Part shown: piece by piece, positions 1 to 6,556 of the stretch
How the letters are laid out: every line of letters starts with the position of its first letter
How positions within the stretch are numbered: position 1 is the stretch's first letter
Assembly: GCA_045632525.1 (NCBI GenBank)
Contig: JAZQWV010000053.1
Location: 1-26,317 of the forward strand
Length of the DNA stretch: 26,317 bases
Direction of reading: 5' to 3'
Source: Fimenecus sp045632525
GTDB taxonomy: Bacteria > Bacillota > Clostridia > Oscillospirales > Acutalibacteraceae
Made by a program: the position numbers and the translations under genes
Notes under the pieces: model-generated
Seen by the model: only the letters and a program-made list of their open reading frames with translations
Told to the model about the DNA's origin: nothing
The model's database searches: none

Positions 1-1
1 G

Positions 2-475
2 CTTTCAAATATGATGGCAAACCTTGAAGATATGAATGCACTTGATAGAATGGAAGAAGCTCTTCTTGAAATTCCTCAAGTTCGAAAAGATATGGGTTAT
101 CCACCACTTGTAACTCCTCTTAGCCAGATGGTTGGTAATCAGGCTGTTACAAACGTTCTTGTTGGCGAAAGATATAAGAACATTTCAAAAGAAATCAAGG
201 CTTATATTAAGGGCGAATATGGTAAGGCTCCTGGTGAAATCGACGCAGACCTTCAGAAAAAAGTTCTTGGTGACGATTCCCCTATTACTTGCCGTTTTGC
301 AGATACTCTTGAGCCAGCATTTGAACAGACTAAAGCAGAACTTGGCAATGTAGCTAAATCTGACGAAGATGTTCTTTCATATATCGCATTCCCTCAACAA
401 GCTGAAAAATTCTTTGAGGCAAGAGCAGAAAAAGAAAAGAACACATTCAAATATTCAATCAAGAGAATCGACTAA
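2..475 (+). CDS. oadA: Oxaloacetate decarboxylase alpha subunit / pyruvate carboxylase subunit B, C-terminal part (5' end outside window)
   Basis: The reading frame is open from the window edge, so the first visible Met is internal. The visible part matches the end of the conserved C-terminal PYC_OADA domain: a segment reading LDRMEEALLEIPQVRKDMGYPPLV is followed by TPLSQMVGNQAV and ERYKNISKEIKAYIKGEYG. In this family the alpha subunit carries the carboxyltransferase that moves CO2 from oxaloacetate to biotin. The protein stops right after this domain with no biotin-attachment motif; biotin is instead carried by the separate protein two genes downstream. The stop codon overlaps the AAGGAGG site of the next gene, so they are one operon. 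The operon partners (gamma, biotin carrier, beta) favour the decarboxylase over an anaplerotic pyruvate carboxylase. The catalytic TIM barrel is not visible, so substrate specificity cannot be checked. Confidence 0.88.
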   Translation, partial: LSNMMANLEDMNALDRMEEALLEIPQVRKDMGYPPLVTPLSQMVGNQAVTNVLVGERYKNISKEIKAYIKGEYGKAPGEIDADLQKKVLGDDSPITCRFADTLEPAFEQTKAELGNVAKSDEDVLSYIAFPQQAEKFFEARAEKEKNTFKYSIKRID

Positions 476-487
476 GGAGGACATAAA

Positions 488-1090
488 ATGACAAATATGG
501 AATTACCAGAAATCTTAAGCATTTCTGTTACCGGTTTTATTGTCGTTTTGATCGTTCTTATTATTCTTGCAGTTATTATTGTTTTACTTTCAAAAGCAAT
601 TCAAGCTGTTGAAGGTGGCGCTAAAAAATCAGTACCTAAAAAAGTTGAACAAAAAGCTGAACAAAAACCTGATGAAGCAAAAATTGTCGCTCCAAAATCA
701 GTTGTTGAATCAGTGCCAGTGCAAAACTATAATGGTCTTACACTTTACAAAACAGACTATAAAACTGCAGCATCAATTATGGCTATTGTTAGTCACGAAA
801 GTGGAATTCCGCTTGAACGATTGGCTTTTAGTTCAATAAAACTTGATGATACTCTTGAACTTTATAAAACAGACTTTAAAACAGCGGCATCAATTATGGC
901 TATCATTAGCCATCAAACCAACATCCCGCTTGAACGACTTAACTTTAAGTCAATTAGACTTTGTGATACACCAGAGCTTTATAAGACAGACGAAGAAACT
1001 GCAGCTAAGGTTATGGCTATCACAAGTAAAGAATCAGGAATACCTCTTGATAGACTTGTTTTCAAATCAATTAAACTTATTGAGAAATAA
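488..1090 (+). CDS. oadG: Sodium-pump decarboxylase gamma subunit (OadG-like) with three tandem C-terminal repeats
   Basis: This 200-residue protein has one strongly hydrophobic helix at about residues 10-38, a Lys/Pro/Glu-rich linker (about 43-80), then three repeats starting at Leu86, Leu125 and Leu164. The topology fits OadG, the small membrane subunit that holds the decarboxylase complex together and links the soluble carboxyltransferase to the beta subunit. Each repeat begins LYKTD and contains a segment like TAASIMAI followed by IPLERL and SIKL. This resembles the single short C-terminal element of many clostridial gamma subunits (an Ala-rich helix followed by a strand around an RSI core). 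Three copies would explain why the protein is longer than the usual 80-120 residues. AAGGAGG lies 7 nt before the ATG. The position between alpha and biotin carrier supports the call; sequence identity outside the topology is weak. Confidence 0.75.
   Translation: MTNMELPEILSISVTGFIVVLIVLIILAVIIVLLSKAIQAVEGGAKKSVPKKVEQKAEQKPDEAKIVAPKSVVESVPVQNYNGLTLYKTDYKTAASIMAIVSHESGIPLERLAFSSIKLDDTLELYKTDFKTAASIMAIISHQTNIPLERLNFKSIRLCDTPELYKTDEETAAKVMAITSKESGIPLDRLVFKSIKLIEK
743..1087 (+). repeat. Three tandem 39-codon repeats inside the OadG-like gene
   Basis: In-frame copies begin at 743, 860 and 977, an exact period of 117 nt, with the last copy two codons shorter. The conserved core in each copy is LYKTD, then TAAS or TAAK before a hydrophobic helix, then IPLERL/IPLDRL and S-I-(K/R)-L. 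Copies 1 and 2 are the most alike. Confidence 0.9.
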
Positions 1091-1104
1091 AGGAGAATAT
1101 AACA

Positions 1105-1530
1105 ATGAAATATGTAGTTACATTAAACGGAAATGATTATGAAGTAGAAGTAAACGAGCTTAACGAGGCAGTTGTTACTGCTGTTGTTCCATCAGCAGCT
1201 CCTGTTGTAGTTGCAGCTCCTGTAGCATCTGTTGCTGCACCAGCTCCTGTAGCTGCTCCTGTTGCTGAAGTAGCTCCTGTTCCTGCAGCAGCACCTGCAC
1301 CTGTAGCAGTTGGCGATGGTACAAAGGTTGTTGCTCCAATGCCTGGTACAGTTCTTTCAGTAAATGTTTCAAATGGTCAAGCAGTTAACGAAGGTGATGT
1401 TCTCTTCATTCTTGAAGCTATGAAGATGGAAAATGAAATCGTTGCTCCTTGCGCTGGTACTGTTAAGCAGGTTATTGCTACAAAAGGTGCATCAGTTGCT
1501 ACTGACGAAGTTCTTGCAGTTATCGGTTAA
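1105..1530 (+). CDS. Biotin carboxyl carrier protein of the sodium-pump decarboxylase
   Basis: This 141-residue protein carries the biotin shuttled between the alpha-subunit carboxyltransferase and the beta-subunit decarboxylase. The C-terminal biotinyl domain (about residues 72-141) contains the EAMKMEN motif with Lys107 as the expected biotinylated lysine. It also has the usual flanking turns, APMPGTV before it and APCAGTV after it. A flexible Ala/Pro/Val-rich linker (about residues 28-70) joins it to a short N-terminal beta segment (MKYVVTLNGNDYEVEV) typical of stand-alone carriers in Oad, glutaconyl-CoA and methylmalonyl-CoA decarboxylases. AAGGAG lies 8 nt upstream of the ATG. The gene sits 14 nt after oadG and 12 nt before oadB. 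Confidence 0.95.
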   Translation: MKYVVTLNGNDYEVEVNELNEAVVTAVVPSAAPVVVAAPVASVAAPAPVAAPVAEVAPVPAAAPAPVAVGDGTKVVAPMPGTVLSVNVSNGQAVNEGDVLFILEAMKMENEIVAPCAGTVKQVIATKGASVATDEVLAVIG

Positions 1531-1542
1531 TGAGGTGCAAGC

Positions 1543-2727
1543 ATGCAAATAGTTAATGCTCTTATTGAGCTTTTTAATCAATCCAACTTTGTTAATTTGC
1601 CTGACAAAAACTGGATAATGATTGTAGTTGCTTTTGTTCTTCTATTTTTTGCAATAGTTAAGAAATTTGAGCCACTGCTTTTGGTGCCTATTGCATTCGG
1701 TATGCTCCTTGTAAACATCTATCCAGAAATTATGGCAGACCCTACGGGAATGTCATTTGTCGGTGATAACAATCCTTTTGCTGACCCTAATGCACATTGG
1801 TATGACACAGGTGTTTTAAGACTTATCTATGCAGGTGTTAAGTCAAGTATATTCCCTTGCCTTATCTTTATGGGTGTGGGTGCAATGACAGACTTTGGAC
1901 CGCTTCTTGCTAACCCATCAAGCCTTTTGCTTGGCGCTGCTGCACAGTTAGGTATTTATGTTGCATTTATTGTTGCTATGCTTTCTGGTCAATTTACACC
2001 TGAAGAAGCAGCGTCTATTGCCATAATCGGTGGTGCAGATGGTCCTACTGCAATTTTCCTTACAGGAAAACTTGCTCCTCACCTATTAGGTTCTATCGCA
2101 GTTGCAGCATATTCATATATGGCTCTTATTCCATTAATTCAGCCACCTATCATGAAGATGCTTACAACTAAAAAAGAAAGAGAAATTAAGATGAATCAGC
2201 TTCGCACAGTTAGTAAAGCTGAAAAAATTATTTTCCCAATTGTTGTTACAGTTATTTGTGTTCTTATTCTCCCTTCAGTTGCTCCACTCCTTGGTTTCCT
2301 TATGCTTGGTAACCTTTTCAAAGAAACAGGACTTACTGACAGACTCTCAGACACGGCACAAAACTCACTTTGCAATATTGTTACAATTTTGCTTGGCACA
2401 ACAGTTGGTGCAACCGCAGAAGGCTCTGCATTCCTTAATGTAAAAACAATGCTTGTTATAGGAATCGGCTTGCTTGCCTTCGCATTCTCAACTGCTGGTG
2501 GTGTTCTCTTTGCTAAACTTATGAATGTAATCACAGGTGGTAAAGTTAACCCACTTATCGGTTCAGCCGGTGTTTCTGCTGTTCCTATGGCAGCTCGTGT
2601 TTCTCAAACAGAAGGCAGAAAATACAACCCATCAAACTTCCTTTTGATGCACGCAATGGGTCCCAACGTTGCAGGTGTTATCGGTTCTGCCGTTGCAGCA
2701 GGTTTCTTGCTTTCACAATTCGGTTAA
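1543..2727 (+). CDS. oadB: Sodium-ion-translocating decarboxylase beta subunit
   Basis: This 394-residue polytopic membrane protein is nearly all hydrophobic segments. It is the subunit that decarboxylates carboxybiotin and exports Na+. Family signatures are clear. IIGGADGPTAIF places the conserved Asp166 in the region implicated in Na+ translocation. The segments GTTVGATAEGSAFL and NPLIGSAGVSAVPMAARVSQ form the conserved C-terminal half, and MHAMGPNVAGVIGSAVAAG closes it. The start has GAGGTG 6 nt upstream. It is the last gene of the operon and is followed 23 nt later by a hairpin terminator. The protein would be shared equally well by oxaloacetate, methylmalonyl-CoA or glutaconyl-CoA pumps; the alpha subunit decides the substrate. 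Confidence 0.95.
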   Translation: MQIVNALIELFNQSNFVNLPDKNWIMIVVAFVLLFFAIVKKFEPLLLVPIAFGMLLVNIYPEIMADPTGMSFVGDNNPFADPNAHWYDTGVLRLIYAGVKSSIFPCLIFMGVGAMTDFGPLLANPSSLLLGAAAQLGIYVAFIVAMLSGQFTPEEAASIAIIGGADGPTAIFLTGKLAPHLLGSIAVAAYSYMALIPLIQPPIMKMLTTKKEREIKMNQLRTVSKAEKIIFPIVVTVICVLILPSVAPLLGFLMLGNLFKETGLTDRLSDTAQNSLCNIVTILLGTTVGATAEGSAFLNVKTMLVIGIGLLAFAFSTAGGVLFAKLMNVITGGKVNPLIGSAGVSAVPMAARVSQTEGRKYNPSNFLLMHAMGPNVAGVIGSAVAAGFLLSQFG

Positions 2728-2750
2728 TTCAAACACATTTGAATATAAAC

Positions 2751-2782
2751 AAAAACCGTAGTCAAATCGACTACGGTTTTTT
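2751..2782. terminator. Bidirectional intrinsic terminator between oadB and sfsA
   Basis: An inverted repeat with 13-nt arms (2751-2763 and 2769-2781) and a 5-nt loop is flanked by an A-tract on the left and a T-tract on the right. It can therefore terminate the rightward oad operon and the leftward sfsA transcript. Confidence 0.9.
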
Positions 2783-3456
2783 TATATCTTTATGAGAATT
2801 GAATTTCGAATTTCAATGGTATCTGGTGTCACAGCACAATTATAAGCTAATGGTATTACGCCATTTTCTATTGCTTGTTTTAATGTATCGGCAAACTGCG
2901 GATGTGTTTCTCTGTTAGGTTCAAAGAATTTCACATCACTCATTTGAACAACAAACAAAACATGGGCTCTATATCCTTCTGTAACGGCTTTTTGCAGTTC
3001 ATTGAGATGTTTCACTCCACGCTCAGTAGGAGCATCAGGAAAGCGCACTATACCGTCTTTTTCAAGAGTTACACCTTTTACCTCAACCAAAATCTTTTCT
3101 GTTTCAGTTTCGAGATAAATATCAAAGCGAGAGTTGCCGTATTTATATTCAGGTTTTATCTTTTTAATATCACTAAAAAGTTTTGGCATAAATTCAAGGG
3201 CAACTTTATTTACCACTTGACTATCCATATTTATTAGTCTATCACCTTTATATACAGCAATTAAATCATATTTGGTTTTTCTGTTTGGATTATTGCTTTT
3301 CTGCAAATAAACTGTTGCACCTTTAACTAACAATTCTTTGCATCTGCCTGTATTCTTTACATGGCAAATTTCTTTTTCACCATTGATTTCACAAATCGCA
3401 ATAAATCTGTTAGGTCTTTCTATAAAAACACCTTTAAATATATTCTCATATTTCAT
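2782..3456 (-). CDS. sfsA: SfsA family protein (sugar fermentation stimulation protein homologue)
   Basis: The 224-residue protein matches SfsA over its whole length: an OB-like N-terminal part with CHVKNTGRCKELL, then SRFD, LVEVKGVTLE and FPDAPTERGVKHL. The SRFD ... EVKG pair resembles the D-(D/E)xK core of PD-(D/E)XK nucleases, a fold to which the family has been related; its true role is unsettled. I choose the ATG at 3456, which begins MKYENIFKGVF, the usual family N terminus, with GGTG 6 nt before it. A GTG at 3486 in the same frame would add ten residues but lies inside the terminator hairpin of the upstream transporter gene. No separate promoter is obvious, so expression may come partly from read-through. 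Confidence 0.93.
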   Translation of the reverse strand: MKYENIFKGVFIERPNRFIAICEINGEKEICHVKNTGRCKELLVKGATVYLQKSNNPNRKTKYDLIAVYKGDRLINMDSQVVNKVALEFMPKLFSDIKKIKPEYKYGNSRFDIYLETETEKILVEVKGVTLEKDGIVRFPDAPTERGVKHLNELQKAVTEGYRAHVLFVVQMSDVKFFEPNRETHPQFADTLKQAIENGVIPLAYNCAVTPDTIEIRNSILIKI

Positions 3457-3464
3457 AATACACC

Positions 3465-3497
3465 AAAAAAGAACGGTGATAGTCACCTACCACCGTC
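3465..3497 (-). terminator. Intrinsic terminator of the GPH transporter gene
   Basis: Read on the minus strand, ACGGTG (3496-3491) can pair with CACCGT (3478-3473), and an inner GGTGA/TCACC pairing is also possible. A T-rich tract follows at 3471-3465. It sits 20 nt after the transporter stop codon and just before the sfsA start. Confidence 0.7.
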
Positions 3498-3515
3498 CGA
3501 TATTTATTTAAGTAA

Positions 3516-5105
3516 TTATTTAGTTGCTTTTCTTGCTTCGATTTCAGCAACCATTTCAGCCTGACGTTTTTCTGTAATTGTATAGAAGAACATTGGAACT
3601 GCGCAAGCAAACATACTGATAACGCCTGAAAGAACAAGCATATTCCAAAGAGTTTGTGCGCCTTCTGCTGAGATATAACCTGTTTCAGCATTGATTCCTG
3701 CTGCTGCGAATGAGATAACACCAATGAAAGCACCAACAGCCATACCAATCTTATTGATAAGAGTCTGCATAGCGAAGCAGATACCTTCACCACGCTCGCC
3801 TGTTTTCCATTCAAGATAGTCAACTGTATCACCAATCATAGCATAAGTGATGATGTTGTTAACACCCTGTGGGATACCAAGAAGAACAAGAGCGATTGCT
3901 GCGATAACGAGCTTCCATGGAGCATCGTAGCCAACGAAATACATAATGCCCATTACAAGACCACCAAAGATGTGAACTGCAATATAAGCCCATTTCTTTG
4001 TGAATTTCTTTGACATCCATGGAACAAGAAGAGATGCCACAAGACCACCTGGAACAACAAGAAGAGTAATCAAGCTATACATACCTTCGTTTTGAAGAAC
4101 ATACTTTGCAAAATAAAGACCGCCTGTGTATGTATAAACCATTCTTGCGCCACCGAAAATACCTGAAAGAACGATAAGAAGAAGTTCTTTGTTCTTGAAA
4201 AGGAGTTTCATATTGTGACCAAAGCTTGGTGGGTTATCATCTGCTGTGAAACGTTCTTTTGTATTCTTGAAGCCATAGAAGAACATTGGAACTGCTGCAA
4301 CAACAAGAACTGCTGCTGCAATGAAATATGTCCATTTAAGAGTGTCAGCATTAGCGATTTCCTGACCCTTAATAACTGTGTTAATGAATGTATTTGCTGC
4401 TTCTTCAACAGTAAGTCCCTGTTTTTCAACAAGATTAGCAATTTCAGCAGCTTTGTCAACCTTAATCTGGTCAAGCATATCTGCTGTGTACTTAAACTTT
4501 GCTGTAATTCCGTTTGTAATAATTGGAATAAAAACAGTAACGATACCAGCACCCAATGTGCAAAGAAGACGAGTGATTGTAAGAAGGTTGCCACGAACAA
4601 CCGTGTCATTGGTCATACATGTTGAAAGTCCCCAATATGGAACGTCAGCAACTGTGTAAACAACAGACCAAATAACATAAATAATTGCAATAATAATAAA
4701 TGTTGATGTTGCTTTTGCCTGGAATACAGGTAAGAAACATGCAATTGTCATAATTGCAATTGGAATAGCCATCCATTTAAGGTAAGGACGACATTTACCC
4801 CACTTTGTTCTTGTCTTGTCAACGATTGAGCCCATGATTGGGTCATTGAAAGCATCGAAAATACGAGTACCAAGCATCAAATAAGCAACTGCCATTGAAC
4901 CTGTAAGAGTACCGATTGTAACACCTTCAGCACCGAAAAGAAGAGCGTCTGTCAAGAAGATTGTAAGGTATGAACCGATGATTGTGCAAACAAAGTTCTG
5001 GCCAAAACCTGCAATACCATAAGCAAGTGCTTCTTTGGGTTGAAGACTTGAAGGGTCATTAGGATTTGTGCCATAAACCTTATGCAAAAGGCCATTGAGT
5101 TTCAT
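3516..5105 (-). CDS. GPH-family sugar:cation symporter (MFS)
   Basis: This 529-residue polytopic protein has about 12 predicted membrane segments. The glycoside-pentoside-hexuronide:cation symporter signature is plain: RIFDAFNDPIMGSIVDKTRTKWGKCRPYL near residues 80-110 (a conserved Asp pair and the Arg/Lys-rich loop), and DVPYWGLSTCMTNDT near 155-170. A soluble stretch of about 50 residues between helices 6 and 7 (about residues 215-265) is longer than in MelB-type proteins and common in Firmicute members. It should import a glycoside or uronide with H+ or Na+; the sugar cannot be predicted because no hydrolase or regulator is adjacent. A GAGGG site lies 6 nt before the ATG, and the gene has its own promoter and terminator, so it appears monocistronic. 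Confidence 0.9.
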   Translation of the reverse strand: MKLNGLLHKVYGTNPNDPSSLQPKEALAYGIAGFGQNFVCTIIGSYLTIFLTDALLFGAEGVTIGTLTGSMAVAYLMLGTRIFDAFNDPIMGSIVDKTRTKWGKCRPYLKWMAIPIAIMTIACFLPVFQAKATSTFIIIAIIYVIWSVVYTVADVPYWGLSTCMTNDTVVRGNLLTITRLLCTLGAGIVTVFIPIITNGITAKFKYTADMLDQIKVDKAAEIANLVEKQGLTVEEAANTFINTVIKGQEIANADTLKWTYFIAAAVLVVAAVPMFFYGFKNTKERFTADDNPPSFGHNMKLLFKNKELLLIVLSGIFGGARMVYTYTGGLYFAKYVLQNEGMYSLITLLVVPGGLVASLLVPWMSKKFTKKWAYIAVHIFGGLVMGIMYFVGYDAPWKLVIAAIALVLLGIPQGVNNIITYAMIGDTVDYLEWKTGERGEGICFAMQTLINKIGMAVGAFIGVISFAAAGINAETGYISAEGAQTLWNMLVLSGVISMFACAVPMFFYTITEKRQAEMVAEIEARKATK

Positions 5106-5135
5106 AAAATCCCTCTTTCATATTATAATGTTATA

Positions 5136-5164
5136 ATTATAGCACAACGCAATGGTTATTTCAA
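5136..5164 (-). promoter_or_regulatory. Sigma-A promoter of the GPH transporter gene
   Basis: On the minus strand TTGAAA (5164-5159) and a consensus TATAAT (5141-5136) are separated by 17 nt. The start codon follows about 30 nt downstream. Confidence 0.8.
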
Positions 5165-5189
5165 TCATATTTTAACAAAAAATAAACAT

Positions 5190-5222
5190 AAAAAACTCCC
5201 CTATTTTCATAGGAGAGTTTAA
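5190..5222 (-). terminator. Intrinsic terminator of the M28 peptidase gene
   Basis: On the minus strand an AAACTC-rich left arm ending in CTAT, a short A-rich loop, and a right arm ATAGGGGAGTTT run into a T-tract just after the stop codon. Some mismatch is present in the middle of the stem. Confidence 0.85.
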
Positions 5223-5232
5223 TTTTAGAAAA

Positions 5233-6456
5233 TTACTGTTTTGCGCCATTGTCAAACATTTCAAGAACTTTAACACTTGCTGCAAAGCAATCTGCAAGAC
5301 AGCCTTTGTTAAGTGCATCTGGAGTGTCAAGTCTTGTGTGATAGAAATCAGGAAGAGCATGGTTAAGAGCTGTAACACCTGTTGAACGCATGCCTGCTTG
5401 TGCAAACGCTGCTGAGTCAGTTGCACCGCCGAGTGGTGGAACTACACCCTTGCCACAGTGAATGCCGAGTTCCTGACAAGCTTCATAGTAAAGGTCTGAA
5501 ACATCTTTATCAACTTTAACTGTTGAGTTAAGGTCACGATAGTTTACCTGCATATATTCAGGCTGTGTGATTGTATCATAAGAATAAACGAATGTTGGAA
5601 CATCATTAAATTCATGAGCATGTGCTTCACACCATGCTTTTGCACCACGAAGACCTGCTTCTTCTGAACCTGTAAGAACAACGCCGATTTCTGTGTTTTC
5701 AAGCTCAATGCCTTCATCTTTAAGAGCTTTAAGGATTGCGATACCAATATAGCAACCTGAAAGGTTATCGTTAGCACCATCAACAATCTTATTTCTGTTC
5801 CACATAAAGTAAAGTCCAAACCAGAATGGTACAAAAGCAAGACCCCAAAGACCAAGTTTTGTGCCAAGTTCAGGATTCTCTGCAAAAGCACCTGCTACTT
5901 TAGCAATTGCAATACCAACTGTGTAGAAAGCACCGATAAAGCAAACAATCATATGAATATCAAAGCCAAGATATGTAAACATATATTTGAATGGCCATTC
6001 CCAAGCGCCATCTGGGTGTCCGTTGAAGATAATTCTTCTTTTTACTTCGCCTGTTGGCTTTTTAAATCCTGCTGCATTGTGACCAATTTTTTCTTTGAAG
6101 AACTTATCAACTGTTTTCTTATAAAGACCAAACTGTAATACGCAAAGTCCAAGACCTAAAACAATAAATACAATTGAGAGCACAGGCATAAAGAAATATG
6201 ATGCAAGAGCTAAGAAGCAGAATGTAATTGTAAAATAAATCCAACCAAAGAATGAGCCTGGGTTTTCTTTAAACTCATCAACATATGTTGTTTCACAGCC
6301 TAATTCCTTTAACTGCTCAGCCATATATTCACAAGCCTGTTGTTCGCCATAAGAACCTGGACCTCTTTTTTCAAACTTGTTGCAAATATGAGTGATTTCA
6401 TCAATCATAAATTGTGCAGCTTCATCTTTTTTGTCAATAATCTTTCTTAAATCCAT
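5233..6456 (-). CDS. Membrane-embedded M28/M20-type zinc metallopeptidase
   Basis: This 407-residue protein combines a di-zinc aminopeptidase-like domain with about four membrane helices. Candidate metal ligands follow the family order: His147 in NGHPDGA, Asp230 in DGANDNLSG, Glu265/Glu266 in TGSEEAGLRGA, Asp294 in SYDT and His373 in FYHTRLDTPD. One helix pair (about residues 70-111) lies before the first ligand. A second pair (about 160-220) lies between His147 and Asp230, that is, inside the catalytic domain sequence. The protein probably trims peptides at the membrane; whether the active site faces in or out is not clear from sequence, and no signal peptide is seen. An AAGGGG site lies 7 nt upstream of the ATG. 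The gene has its own promoter and terminator. Confidence 0.85.
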   Translation of the reverse strand: MDLRKIIDKKDEAAQFMIDEITHICNKFEKRGPGSYGEQQACEYMAEQLKELGCETTYVDEFKENPGSFFGWIYFTITFCFLALASYFFMPVLSIVFIVLGLGLCVLQFGLYKKTVDKFFKEKIGHNAAGFKKPTGEVKRRIIFNGHPDGAWEWPFKYMFTYLGFDIHMIVCFIGAFYTVGIAIAKVAGAFAENPELGTKLGLWGLAFVPFWFGLYFMWNRNKIVDGANDNLSGCYIGIAILKALKDEGIELENTEIGVVLTGSEEAGLRGAKAWCEAHAHEFNDVPTFVYSYDTITQPEYMQVNYRDLNSTVKVDKDVSDLYYEACQELGIHCGKGVVPPLGGATDSAAFAQAGMRSTGVTALNHALPDFYHTRLDTPDALNKGCLADCFAASVKVLEMFDNGAKQ

Positions 6457-6486
6457 GAAGATTCCCCTTCCAAAATTTATGTTAGT

Positions 6487-6515
6487 ATTTTATCACATTA
6501 AATTGTAAAATGCAA
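6487..6515 (-). promoter_or_regulatory. Sigma-A promoter of the M28 peptidase gene
   Basis: On the minus strand TTGCAT (6515-6510) and TAAAAT (6492-6487) are separated by 17 nt, about 30 nt before the ATG at 6456. The -35 box overlaps the T-tract of the surface-operon terminator. Confidence 0.7.
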
Positions 6516-6516
6516 T

Positions 6517-6548
6517 AAAAAAAAGCAGACTAATAGTCTGCTTTTTAA
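6517..6548 (-). terminator. Strong intrinsic terminator ending the surface-protein operon
   Basis: On the minus strand AAAAAGCAGACT, a 3-nt loop and AGTCTGCTTTTTTTT form a perfect 12-bp stem followed by a T-tract. It lies 8 nt after the stop codon of the Asp-repeat protein. Confidence 0.95.
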
Positions 6549-6556
6549 TTAAACCT

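Noticed and set aside
1175..1372. Gln/Leu-rich open frame opposite the biotin carrier gene
   Set aside because: It mirrors the Ala/Pro-rich linker codons of the real gene and has no start signals.
3446..3835. 129-residue open frame overlapping the transporter 3' end on the same strand
   Set aside because: It is an out-of-frame reading of the transporter gene, and its end runs across the terminator into sfsA.
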